Source: VRUE01 sp963737575 (lineage in GTDB: Bacteria > Actinomycetota > Thermoleophilia > Solirubrobacterales > 70-9). From it: DNA of 64,000 nt. The notes below the pieces were generated by a model. That model did no database searches. It was not told the origin of the DNA and was given only the letters and a program-made list of their open reading frames with translations. The translations under genes and the position numbers were made by a program. Positions 51,582-59,222 of this stretch are shown piece by piece. How positions within the stretch are numbered: position 1 is the stretch's first letter; the number at the start of each line of letters is the position of its first letter. The stretch is from NCBI GenBank assembly GCA_963737575.1, contig CAVTTJ010000004.1:186001-250000 (forward strand), read 5' to 3'.

Positions 51582-53414
51582 TCAGCTCTCGGCCCAGGCG
51601 AGGCCGAGAAAGGCGGTCAGGTAGGCGGTGCCGATCTCGATCACCAGCGCCCCCGAGTCGTTCGCGAGAGCGCCGATCAGAACCGCGGCGAGGGCGCCGA
51701 TCAGCCCCGCCCGCATCGTCGGCGCCCGGCGCAGCCAGTACGCGATCCGGTCGCGCCCGAGGAAAGCAAGCACCGCAACCAGGACGACCAGGGGCATGAA
51801 CATGTAGACGACCGGCCGCGCGAAACTGTGCGCCGAGAGCTCGAGGCGCCGTTGGGCGACCTCCCCGACCTGGTCGAAGCCACCCGCGTCGAGCACCGAG
51901 CGCGTCAGGTGCGAGTTGGCGCCCGAGGCGAGGTCGATCAGGGCCAGGAGGCCGACCGCAACCACCGGGGCGGCGACGATCAGGAGCGCCGATCGCAGCC
52001 GCCTGGCGCCGATCGCCGCGGCCGCCACGGCGGCCCCGAACGGCAGCACGATCGCGGCGCCGACGTCGGCGCCGAAGCGCCCGGCGGCGAAGACGAAGGT
52101 GAGCGTGAGGCCGACGGCGAGGAAGCAGGCGGCGGCGCGGGCGGGCGGAAGCCGCGGCAGGAAACCGGCGAGGGCGGCGCCCGTGCCGGCGACGACCAGC
52201 ACCGCGAGGAGCGCCTCGAGCTCGTTGCCGATCCCGTAGAAGCGCACCCCGAGGCCGGGATTCGGGCCGAGCAGCGAGAGCGCGGTGAGCGGCGAGCCGG
52301 CGATGACGTCGATCGCCGTCGCCCCCACGGTGGCGGCACTGGCGACGGCGAGCGCGCGATAGCCGCCCGCGAGGCGCAGGGTGAGGAGGGCGAGCAGGGG
52401 CGCGACGAGGATCGTCAGAGCGCTTTCGGCGGCCCTGCTCGGCTCGAGGGCAGCCCCGATCATGAGGACGAGCGGCAGGTAGACGACGCTCAGGCCGACG
52501 ACCCTGACGGCTTCGCGGGTTGCCTCTCCCCCGCGCGCGAGCGCCGCGACGAACGCCAGCGCGAGGAGCCAACCCAACAGTGCCAGCCCGATCACCGGCC
52601 CCCGGCGTTCCGAGATCACCGCCATCCGGTCGCCGAGCGATTCGACCGCCGCGGCGTCGACCCCTCCCACCGAGCGGATCGGCTGACCCGACATCTGGTC
52701 CGGGATCGGGACGCCGAAGAAATCGAGGATCGTCGGCGCGACGTCGGTCGAGAGGACGTAGCCGTCGAGGCGCGTGCTGTCGGATGTCAGGTTGCCGTCG
52801 AATCCCGGGCCGGCGATCCCGATCGCGAGCGCCCGGTCGGTGCCGGGCGGCGGCCTCTCGATCGCGATCACAAGCTGTTTCTGTTCGCCCTGCGGGGCGA
52901 GGATCAGCGGGACGAGCTGCGTCAGCGTGGTGCTGCGGACCACGCAACGCTCGCCCGCGACGGAGAGGGTGCTCGCGAGCAGACCAGGGGCGACTTCGGC
53001 GGGCGCCGATTCCGCCCTTTCGACCACGGCCCGCGAACCCACCGGAGCGCAGACGTCATCCGAGACGGGGGCCGGAAAATCCGACGGGTCATACAGGGAG
53101 TCGAAGACCCGGTTCCCCTGGCCGATGTCGAGATATGTCTGCCCCGCCGGGACATTGCCCAGACCCGCGCTCATCAGCCCCGGCGAGAACCCGGCCCTCG
53201 CCAGCCGCTGAGGAGTCGTCCCCCGGGGCACGAAAGCGACCACCACGCGGGGACCCGGGTGCCGGGCGGGGGTCCGAGCGGCTTGTACTTTTTCGGCTGT
53301 CGAACCTCGGACGGCCGCCGCCGCCTCATCGAAAAAGTTAGGCGGAGGCCCCCACCCGACCACCGCCGACAGAACCACGATGCTCGCTATCGTGACCCCG
53401 ATGGCCGATCGCAC
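51582..53414 (-). CDS. Membrane protein with alkaline-phosphatase-superfamily-like region
   Basis: The 610-residue protein has an N-terminal hydrophobic anchor and an extracytoplasmic part to about 270. A stretch like LDGYVLSTDVAPTILDFFGVPIP recalls the substrate-side loops of phosphatase/sulfatase-fold proteins (TDVAPTIL), but metal ligands are not complete. From about 290 to the end about ten transmembrane segments follow. The start is uncertain. GTG 53414 gives the best anchor (MRSAIGVTIASIVVLSAVV), but it overlaps the divergent gene's start at 53401; GTG 53378 is the alternative. It lies 73 bp upstream of the GT gene on the same strand and may belong to its envelope pathway. Confidence 0.65.
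   Translation of the reverse strand: MRSAIGVTIASIVVLSAVVGWGPPPNFFDEAAAAVRGSTAEKVQAARTPARHPGPRVVVAFVPRGTTPQRLARAGFSPGLMSAGLGNVPAGQTYLDIGQGNRVFDSLYDPSDFPAPVSDDVCAPVGSRAVVERAESAPAEVAPGLLASTLSVAGERCVVRSTTLTQLVPLILAPQGEQKQLVIAIERPPPGTDRALAIGIAGPGFDGNLTSDSTRLDGYVLSTDVAPTILDFFGVPIPDQMSGQPIRSVGGVDAAAVESLGDRMAVISERRGPVIGLALLGWLLALAFVAALARGGEATREAVRVVGLSVVYLPLVLMIGAALEPSRAAESALTILVAPLLALLTLRLAGGYRALAVASAATVGATAIDVIAGSPLTALSLLGPNPGLGVRFYGIGNELEALLAVLVVAGTGAALAGFLPRLPPARAAACFLAVGLTLTFVFAAGRFGADVGAAIVLPFGAAVAAAAIGARRLRSALLIVAAPVVAVGLLALIDLASGANSHLTRSVLDAGGFDQVGEVAQRRLELSAHSFARPVVYMFMPLVVLVAVLAFLGRDRIAYWLRRAPTMRAGLIGALAAVLIGALANDSGALVIEIGTAYLTAFLGLAWAES
53388..53393 (+). promoter_or_regulatory. -10 box of a probable leaderless promoter (ChdC-like)
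   Basis: TATCGT ends 7 nt before ATG 53401; no ribosome site is visible. Confidence 0.45.
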
Positions 53415-54096
53415 GTTCGCCAAGTTCACTTTCTTCAAGATCGACCCCGAGTGGCGCCGTCGCGACGCCGAGCTGCGCGCCGCCGACAAGCAGGAGTTCC
53501 TGGCCGCCTGCGAGGACTTCGCCCTCGACCGCTCGCTCCGCGCCTACTCAACCATAGGAACGCGCGGCGACGTCGACCTCCTGCTCCTCACCCAGAGCGC
53601 CAACCTCGACGACATCCACACCTTCCACGTCGTCCTCGGCCAGAGCGGACTCGCCAAATGGGCCACCACGCCCTACTCCTACCTCTCGATGACAAAACGC
53701 TCGCAGTACTCGGAGGAGGCGGCGCGGCCGGAGATCTGCGTCTCCGAGCGCAGGTACCTGTTCCTCTACCCGATGGTCAAGCAGCGGCGCTGGTACGGGC
53801 TGCCGGACGAGGAGCGCGGCCGGATCATGAAGAGCCACATCGAGGTCGGCCGCCGCCACCCCGAGATCACGATCAACACCACCTACTCGTTCGGCCTCGA
53901 CGACCAGGAGTTCGTCGTCGCATTCGAGGGCGACGACCCGGGCGAGTTCCTCGACCTCGTCCACGAGCTCCGCCCGACCGAGTCGAGTGCTTTCACCGAG
54001 CGCGAGACCCCGATCTTCACCTGTGTCTCGATGTCGCCCCGCAGGGCGCTGGACGCCCTCGATGGGACGCCGAGCGCGGTTCCTGCGGCGACCTAG
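53401..54096 (+). CDS. chdC: Coproheme decarboxylase-like (ChdC/HemQ) protein
   Basis: The 231-residue chlorite-dismutase-fold protein fits ChdC, the final step of the coproporphyrin-dependent heme pathway that converts coproheme to heme b. Features are FAKFTFFKIDPEWRRRD, YSTIGTRGDVDLLLL, FLYPMVKQRRWYGL (aligned with the catalytic Tyr region YPxxK..WY), and HIEVGRRHPEIT with SFGLDDQEFVVAFE. Length is typical. It starts leaderless, and the divergent gene overlaps its 5' end. Confidence 0.85.
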   Translation: MADRTFAKFTFFKIDPEWRRRDAELRAADKQEFLAACEDFALDRSLRAYSTIGTRGDVDLLLLTQSANLDDIHTFHVVLGQSGLAKWATTPYSYLSMTKRSQYSEEAARPEICVSERRYLFLYPMVKQRRWYGLPDEERGRIMKSHIEVGRRHPEITINTTYSFGLDDQEFVVAFEGDDPGEFLDLVHELRPTESSAFTERETPIFTCVSMSPRRALDALDGTPSAVPAAT

Positions 54097-54138
54097 CGAA
54101 CGCGCGTTCCCTATCCTTCCGCGTCCCCCATTTCGCCC

Positions 54139-55542
54139 ATGAGCAAGGTAGGAACACCAGAGAATCCCCTCCGCGTCGCGATCGTAGGCGCCGGCCCGTC
54201 CGGCTTCTACGCGGCCGAGCACATCCTCAAGGACGACTCGACCCATGCCCAGGTCGACCTCTTCGACCGACTGCCGACCCCGTTCGGGCTCGTCCGCGGC
54301 GGCGTCGCCCCGGACCACCCGAAGATCAAGTCGGTGATCCGGGTCTACGAGAAAACCGCCGCCCGCGAGGGCTTCCGCTTCTTCGGCAACGTCAAGGTCG
54401 GACACGACATCGAGGTCGAGGACCTCGAGCGCCATTACCACGCGATCCTCTACACGGTCGGCTGCGAGACCGACCGCCGGCTCGGGGTCCCCGGCGAGGA
54501 CCTGCCCGGCAGCCATGCCGCCACCGCCTTCGTCGGCTGGTACAACGCCCACCCCGACTACTGCGAGGAGGAGTTCGACCTCTCCTGCGAGCGCGCGATC
54601 GTGATCGGCAACGGCAACGTCGCGATGGACGTCGCCCGGATGCTCGCTCTCACCGATGGGGAGCTGCGCCAGACGGACACCGCCGACCACGCGATCGAGG
54701 CGCTCGACCGCAGCCGGATCCGCGAGATCGTCGTCCTCGGCCGCCGCGGCCCGGTTCAGGCCGCATTCACCAACCCCGAGATCAGGGAGCTCGGCGAGAT
54801 GGCCGATGCCGATGTCGTCGTCGACCCGGCCGAGGTCGAGCTCGACCCCGCCAGCGCCGCCTTCCTCGAGTCAGACGAGGCCGACAAGACGACCCGGGTC
54901 AACGTCGAGACCCTGCGCGAGTTCTCCGAGCGCGAGCCGGAGGGCAGGGACAAGCGGATCGTCCTGCGGTTCCTCACCTCGCCGGTCGAGATCCAGGGCC
55001 AGGGCAGGGTCGAGAAGGTCGTGATCGGCCGCAACGAGCTGGTCGAGGAGGACGGCGCCCTTCGCGCCTGTGACAGCGGCGAGCGTGAGGAGCTCGAGTG
55101 CGGGCTGATCCTGCGTTCGGTCGGCTACACCGGCATCCCGATCGAGGGCGTCCCCTTCGACGAGAGCCGCGGGCTGATCCTCAACGAGGGCGGCCGGGTG
55201 CTCGATTCCCACGACGCCGGCCGCAAGGTCGGTCACTACGCGGCCGGCTGGATCAAGCGCGGCCCATCGGGGGTGATCGGGACGAACAAGAAAGATGCCC
55301 TGGAGACGGTCCAGCACCTGCTGGCCGACGTCGAGTCGGAGACGCTGCTCGCCCCCGCCGATCCTGATCCCGGGGCGATCGAGGCCCTGCTCGCCGAGCG
55401 CGGCGTCCGCTACGTCAGTTTCGAGGACTGGCAGGCGATCGACGAGGCCGAGGTCGGCCGCGGAGAGCCGCACGGCCGCCCCCGGGTCAAGTTCGTCAGG
55501 GTCGGAGAGATGCTCGACGCCCTCGGCGAGAAAGTCCCCTAG
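54139..55542 (+). CDS. fprA: Ferredoxin-NADP reductase, adrenodoxin-reductase type (FprA)
   Basis: The 467-residue FAD/NADP enzyme has the N-terminal FAD site VAIVGAGPSGFYAAE (about 13-27), DRLPTPFGLVRGGVAPDH (about 43-60), the NADP site VIGNGNVAMDVAR (about 155), a GRRGPVQAAFT element, and the C-terminal AAGWIKRGPSGVIGTNK. It transfers electrons between NADPH and ferredoxins or P450 systems, and could support Fe-S and heme pathways encoded nearby. It starts 42 bp after the chdC-like stop, so cotranscription is likely. Shares a CTAG stop with the convergent hydrolase. Confidence 0.92.
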   Translation: MSKVGTPENPLRVAIVGAGPSGFYAAEHILKDDSTHAQVDLFDRLPTPFGLVRGGVAPDHPKIKSVIRVYEKTAAREGFRFFGNVKVGHDIEVEDLERHYHAILYTVGCETDRRLGVPGEDLPGSHAATAFVGWYNAHPDYCEEEFDLSCERAIVIGNGNVAMDVARMLALTDGELRQTDTADHAIEALDRSRIREIVVLGRRGPVQAAFTNPEIRELGEMADADVVVDPAEVELDPASAAFLESDEADKTTRVNVETLREFSEREPEGRDKRIVLRFLTSPVEIQGQGRVEKVVIGRNELVEEDGALRACDSGEREELECGLILRSVGYTGIPIEGVPFDESRGLILNEGGRVLDSHDAGRKVGHYAAGWIKRGPSGVIGTNKKDALETVQHLLADVESETLLAPADPDPGAIEALLAERGVRYVSFEDWQAIDEAEVGRGEPHGRPRVKFVRVGEMLDALGEKVP

Positions 55543-56435
55543 ACCGGCGCCGAGGCGAGGTGGCGGTCGAGGAACTCGACCTGGTCCTCGAGGAGCCGCT
55601 CGAAGTTCGCGCTGTCGAAGGCCGCGTAGTGGCCGCCCGGGTACTCGTGCAGCTCGCCGCGCGGGGTCAGCCGAGCGGCCCGTCTGCCGAGCTCGGGCGG
55701 GTTGACGTCGTCCGCCTCGAAGACGCAGTAGAGGACGGGGCACCCGATCCTGCGGACCTTCCTGGCCAGGCTGTACGGAGGGGTGAGGGCGACGCGGGCG
55801 CAGACCTCGTTGCGCCAACTCGATCCCGACGGCGTGATCGCCGCGAAGCCGGCGACCGTGTCGGGGCTGTTGATCACCGAGAGCGAGCCGGGCTCGCCGA
55901 TCGCGGGGATCCGGTAGGGGTCCGCTCGGCGCAGCGCCCTGCCCGCGTCGCGGATTCCCGCCCCAGTGAGCCTCATCACATGACGGGGGCCGCCGATGTG
56001 CAGGAGGCTGCTCCTGCCGTTGAGAAGCGGGGCGACGCAGACCAGAGCCGCGATGTCGAATCCTTCCGCGGCCAGGGCCAGGGTGTGGCCGGTTCCCAGC
56101 GAGTAGGCCCAGAGCGCGATCCGCGCCGGGTCGATTTCCTCATCCGCGGCGGCATGGGCGGCCGCGGCCCTCCAATCGGCGCGGTGGCTGCCGGCGCTCG
56201 AAAGCTGGCGCGGCTCGCCGTCGCTCACGCCCCAATGCCTGTAGTCGAAGGCGAGCGCCGCGTACCCGGCCTCGGCAAGGCGTTCGGCGAAGGCGTCGAG
56301 TCCCTGGTCGCGCACACAGGAGAAGCCCGAGCCCAGGACGACGCACGGACGCGGCTCGCCCCGGGACTCCGGCCGGTACAGGCGCCCGAAGCACATGTCC
56401 GGACCCGAGCCGAACCGAATCTCTTCCCACGCCAC
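55539..56435 (-). CDS. Alpha/beta hydrolase
   Basis: The 298-residue hydrolase has the oxyanion strand PCVVLGSGFSCVRDQGLDAFAERLAEAGYAALAFDYRHWGVSDG, nucleophile elbow AYSLGTGH (Ser about 122, GxSxG reduced to AYSLG), and the C-terminal His in YPGGHYAAFD. It resembles acetyl-xylan-esterase/dienelactone-like members. Substrate unknown. GTG 56435 has TAGGAT 6 nt upstream. Confidence 0.85.
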   Translation of the reverse strand: MAWEEIRFGSGPDMCFGRLYRPESRGEPRPCVVLGSGFSCVRDQGLDAFAERLAEAGYAALAFDYRHWGVSDGEPRQLSSAGSHRADWRAAAAHAAADEEIDPARIALWAYSLGTGHTLALAAEGFDIAALVCVAPLLNGRSSLLHIGGPRHVMRLTGAGIRDAGRALRRADPYRIPAIGEPGSLSVINSPDTVAGFAAITPSGSSWRNEVCARVALTPPYSLARKVRRIGCPVLYCVFEADDVNPPELGRRAARLTPRGELHEYPGGHYAAFDSANFERLLEDQVEFLDRHLASAPV

Positions 56436-56441
56436 GGGCCG

Positions 56442-56447
56442 ATCCTA
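56442..56447 (-). promoter_or_regulatory. -10 box of a probable leaderless promoter (hydrolase)
   Basis: TAGGAT on the minus strand, 6 nt before GTG 56435. Confidence 0.4.
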
Positions 56448-56481
56448 GCCCGCCGCGCCGGCCTCGTAGAATCGCGCGGCG

Positions 56482-56718
56482 ATGGCCGACCTGGCGGAGA
56501 TCAAGTCGATGATCGAGGCGGCGCTCCCGGGAGCCGAGGTCGCGGTGATCGACGAGACCGGTGCCGGAGATCACCTGCGGGCCACGGTCGCGGCCGCCCA
56601 GTTCGAGGGACTCTCGCGGATCGACCAGCATCGCCTCGTCAAGGCCGCCGTCGTCGAGCGCTTCGAGGACGGCCAGATCCACGCCCTCTCGATCAGCACG
56701 AGCGTCCCGCCCCGCTAG
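56482..56718 (+). CDS. BolA-family protein
   Basis: The 78-residue protein is a full BolA/YrbA-type domain: MADLAEIKSMIEAALPGAEVAV, GAGDHLRATVAAAQFEGLSRIDQHRLVKAAV with the conserved His (about His31 and His51), and HALSISTSVPP. BolA proteins bind monothiol glutaredoxins and help Fe-S trafficking. The next gene is exactly such a glutaredoxin. TAGAAT ends 9 nt before the ATG, so the start may be leaderless. Confidence 0.9.
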   Translation: MADLAEIKSMIEAALPGAEVAVIDETGAGDHLRATVAAAQFEGLSRIDQHRLVKAAVVERFEDGQIHALSISTSVPPR

Positions 56719-56721
56719 TCT
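56716..56721 (+). promoter_or_regulatory. -10-like box before the glutaredoxin gene
   Basis: TAGTCT ends 7 nt before ATG 56729. It overlaps the BolA stop, so chance is possible. Confidence 0.3.
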
Positions 56722-56728
56722 TCTTGCG

Positions 56729-57109
56729 ATGTCCGATCCGCAGCTGAAGACCAGAGTCGAAGAGCTGATCGCGGGCCACCCGGTGCTGCTGTTCATGAAA
56801 GGGACCCCGGAAGCTCCCCGCTGCGGGTTCTCGATGCGCGTCGTCCAGGTCCTCGACACGATGGACGTCGACTACGGGGCGATCGACGTGCTTCCCGCCC
56901 TGCAGCCGTTGCGCGAGGTGACGGCGGAGATCTCCGACTGGCAGACCTTCCCGCAGCTCTACGTCAACGGCGAGCTGATCGGCGGCGCCGACATCGTCGA
57001 GGAGATGTTCGAGTCGGGCGAGCTCGCCGAGGCGCTCGGTGTCGAGCAGCCCGCGAGCGCGCTGCATGCCGCACCGCCGGCGCAATCGCCGCCGCTGCAG
57101 ATCGAATAG
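56729..57109 (+). CDS. grxD: Monothiol glutaredoxin, Grx4/GrxD family
   Basis: The 126-residue protein has the CGFS active site in GTPEAPRCGFSMRVVQVL (Cys about 32), then TFPQLYVNGELIGGADIVEEMFESGEL, the glutathione and Fe-S site of monothiol glutaredoxins. It transfers [2Fe-2S] clusters, working with BolA, which is 10 bp upstream. A roughly 20-residue Ala/Pro-rich tail is extra. It converges on the USP-like gene with 9 bp between stops. Confidence 0.92.
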   Translation: MSDPQLKTRVEELIAGHPVLLFMKGTPEAPRCGFSMRVVQVLDTMDVDYGAIDVLPALQPLREVTAEISDWQTFPQLYVNGELIGGADIVEEMFESGELAEALGVEQPASALHAAPPAQSPPLQIE

Positions 57110-57118
57110 CGCCGTCGC

Positions 57119-57589
57119 TCAGGACCGAACGCGCACCGGCTCGATTCGCCTGACCGGCACCGGCCTTGCCCGCGGGTGTGCGCTGACCTGAGTCACCGGG
57201 ATATCGAAGGCCCGGCGCAGGCGGTCGGCGAGGCCGAGCTTGAGCCAATTCGAGAAGCCGCGGGGCAGTGTCGAGACGATCACCTCGGCGAAGCCGCCCC
57301 CGTGCAGCGCGTCGCCTGCGGCGGCGAACGGGTCCGGGTCCCCGACGATGACGCCGTCCAGTGCGATGCCGCTGGCCCGCATCCGCTGCGAGGCCACTTC
57401 GGCGCGCTTGATCGCTGCCGACCACCCGGCCTTCATGTCCGCGGCCCAGGAAAGGCCATGCGGGATGGCGGGAACCAGGAGCGTGAAGGTCCTGCCATCT
57501 TCGCCGAGCCGGCGGCGCAACGCCTCGATCAGGTCGGGGGAGTCGGCGGTCCGGTTTGCAATCACCAGCACTCTCTGTCTCGCTGCCAT
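57119..57589 (-). CDS. Universal-stress-like Rossmann-fold protein
   Basis: The 156-residue protein begins MAARQRVLVIANRTADSPDLIEAL. The alpha/beta pattern with VIVGDPDPFAAAGDALHGGGFAEVIVSTLPRG and a final DIPVTQVSAHP resembles the UspA-like nucleotide-binding fold (strand VIVGDPDP, then GF.EVIVST). The classic ATP motif GxxGxxxxG is not clear, so ligand is unknown. ATG 57589 chosen as the first in-frame Met. Confidence 0.6.
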   Translation of the reverse strand: MAARQRVLVIANRTADSPDLIEALRRRLGEDGRTFTLLVPAIPHGLSWAADMKAGWSAAIKRAEVASQRMRASGIALDGVIVGDPDPFAAAGDALHGGGFAEVIVSTLPRGFSNWLKLGLADRLRRAFDIPVTQVSAHPRARPVPVRRIEPVRVRS

Positions 57590-57657
57590 CGTGGTTCCTC
57601 TGGTCGTTGGGGTGTGCCGGGGGATACTCGCGGCGGGCGCCCCGGGTTCATCGAGGC

Positions 57658-57924
57658 TCAGTCGTCGATCGATTCGACAGCGGCCGCGCCACCGCTGGCC
57701 TGCGTGACTATCGGTGGCCGGCGAGGCGTCCCGTTGCGCACGACGGTCGTCTGGCCGGTCGGCACCGCCGTGCCGCTCGCGCCGGTGACCACGGGGCCTG
57801 ACCCGGATCGGACCTGCGCCGTCTGGGATGGCACCCCCGGATTCGTCCCAAGGGCAACGCCCCCGAGAGCACCAAGGCCAAGGACCGTGGCGGCCGCTGC
57901 GAGCCTGGCTTTTCTGTTGTTCAT
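57658..57924 (-). CDS. Small exported hypothetical protein
   Basis: The 88-residue protein from ATG 57924 (MNNRKARLAAAATVLGLGAL...) has a signal peptide ending near ALGTNPG, then a low-complexity Thr/Val/Gly-rich tail (TGASGTAVPTGQTTVV, RNGTPRRPPIVTQASGG). AAGGAGCGAAAG precedes the ATG. It may be cotranscribed with the USP-like gene 68 bp downstream. No known function. Confidence 0.6.
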   Translation of the reverse strand: MNNRKARLAAAATVLGLGALGGVALGTNPGVPSQTAQVRSGSGPVVTGASGTAVPTGQTTVVRNGTPRRPPIVTQASGGAAAVESIDD

Positions 57925-58082
57925 CTTTCGCTCCTTCTTGCGGTCGGCACATTCTCTGCTCGGCCGGGGAAAGGAGCGGCAAAATCGACCCCAAGCCAGA
58001 GTCAAAATTCCTGCAGGCAGACCGCCGTACCTGCGAGAGTCGGACTCGTCCGATGATCGATTCTCCTAGCGAGGGAGCATTC

Positions 58083-58742
58083 ATGACGAACCTCCGCGTC
58101 AGGCTGACCTACGCGAATGTCATCTCGACCCTGTGCCTCTTCCTTCTGCTCGGCGGAGGCGCGGCCTATGCCGCCTCCCAACTCGGGAAGAACAGCGTCG
58201 GGACCAAGCAGTTGAAGAAGAACTCGGTCACCACGGCAAAAATCAAGAAGGCGGCGATCTCCGGCGCCAAGGTGAAGAACGGCACGCTGACCGGGACCCA
58301 GATCAATGCCTCGACGCTCGGCACGGTGCCGAGCGCGCAGACCGCGAACTCCATCGTCCCGCCCGAAAACTGGCACATGGTCGGCGCGGCGGGTGAGCCC
58401 GGCTTCGAAAACAGTTGGGGGAACTCTCCCGCATCGCCGCCCTTCGCATTCGAAGGAGCCGGCTTCTACAAGGACCACGAAGGCACGGTCCACCTGAAGG
58501 GCCTCGTCAAAGGGGGATCCGGCGGGATCATCTTCCACCTTCCGCCGGGGTACCGGCCGGCCGCCGGAAAGGCACTCTTCAGGCTCACCCTCTGCGGGGG
58601 CGCCAGCTGCCTCCAACCACCGACCGGAGTCATAGTGATCATCGGCCCAGGGGTCGCGCCGGGCGGCGACGGCGCCATCTTGCCTCCGAGCGGAGCAGAA
58701 GTCACGAGCCTCGAAGGGATCAGCTTCCGCGCCGAATCCTGA
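58083..58742 (+). CDS. Exported decapeptide-repeat protein, sixth copy
   Basis: The 219-residue protein begins MTNLRVRLTYANVISTLCLF, the same LTYxNVxxTLxLFLxLxGGAA start as the array at 3.7-7.3 kb. Ten-residue repeats follow in a different sequence (GTKQLKKNSV, TTAKIKKAAI, SGAKVKNGTL, TGTQINASTL). The C-terminal domain differs: ENWHMVGAAGEPGFENSW, HLKGLVKGGSGGIIFHLPPGYRPA, which resembles a phage-tail-fibre or C1q-like beta sandwich. GCGAGGGAGCATTC before ATG 58083 supports the start. No partner genes. Confidence 0.8.
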   Translation: MTNLRVRLTYANVISTLCLFLLLGGGAAYAASQLGKNSVGTKQLKKNSVTTAKIKKAAISGAKVKNGTLTGTQINASTLGTVPSAQTANSIVPPENWHMVGAAGEPGFENSWGNSPASPPFAFEGAGFYKDHEGTVHLKGLVKGGSGGIIFHLPPGYRPAAGKALFRLTLCGGASCLQPPTGVIVIIGPGVAPGGDGAILPPSGAEVTSLEGISFRAES

Positions 58743-58760
58743 GCTCGAGGGCGGGCGGGT

Positions 58761-59135
58761 CTAGACGGCGGCCTGCTCGGCAGCGTCCTCTTTCACCTGG
58801 AATGAGGAGCCGCAGCCGCAGGCGGCGACGACGTTCGGGTTGTTGACCTGGAACCCGGCGCCCTGCAGTCCTTCGACATAGTCGACCTCGGACCCGAAGA
58901 CGAACTGCATGCTGGTCTTGTCGACCACGACCGAGACGCCTTCGACCTCGAAGACGTGATCGTCCTCCTTGGCCCGATCGAACGCGAGCGCGTACTGGAA
59001 GCCGGAGCAGCCACCGCCGCGGACCGCGACCCGCAGGGCCTGGCCCTCGGAGTCGTCCTGGCCGCCGAGCAGCTCGCCGATCTTCGACACGGCCCTGTCG
59101 CTGAGCGTGATCGCCTCTTTGGTGGTCTCGGTCAC
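58761..59135 (-). CDS. erpA: Iron-sulfur insertion protein ErpA/IscA type
   Basis: The 124-residue A-type carrier has GGGCSGFQYALAFD (about 43-56) and the C-terminal CGCGSSF, giving the three conserved cysteines that bind the Fe-S cluster. GTG 59135 (VTETTKEAITLSD) is chosen over ATG 59168 because TACACT (59143-59148) ends 7 nt before it, so the mRNA is probably leaderless and the ATG would lie upstream of transcription. The family starts match this choice. It donates clusters to apoproteins, fitting the nearby BolA/Grx pair. Confidence 0.92.
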   Translation of the reverse strand: MTETTKEAITLSDRAVSKIGELLGGQDDSEGQALRVAVRGGGCSGFQYALAFDRAKEDDHVFEVEGVSVVVDKTSMQFVFGSEVDYVEGLQGAGFQVNNPNVVAACGCGSSFQVKEDAAEQAAV

Positions 59136-59142
59136 TTCATTA

Positions 59143-59148
59143 AGTGTA
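59143..59148 (-). promoter_or_regulatory. -10 box of a leaderless promoter (erpA)
   Basis: TACACT on the minus strand ends 7 nt before GTG 59135. It is the best TANNNT example in the window. Confidence 0.55.
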
Positions 59149-59222
59149 GCCGCCCGCTCGGGTTGCATCGATCCGTGGTGAGCTCAGGCCGACCCGCTGC
59201 GGTCTGAGAGAATCGAGCGGCC

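Noticed and set aside
48773..51799. Open frame of over 1000 codons on the plus strand
   Set aside because: It is antisense to the GT4-LPG synthase fusion, which has clear motifs; composition is Arg/Gly/Asp-rich without domain signals.
51828..55073. Open frame of 1081 codons on the plus strand
   Set aside because: It runs antisense to the membrane phosphatase-like gene and out of frame with chdC and fprA; a shadow of strong GC3 bias.
59136..59168. ATG 59168 as start of the ErpA-type protein
   Set aside because: A TACACT -10 box lies between this ATG and GTG 59135, and relatives begin at the GTG position.
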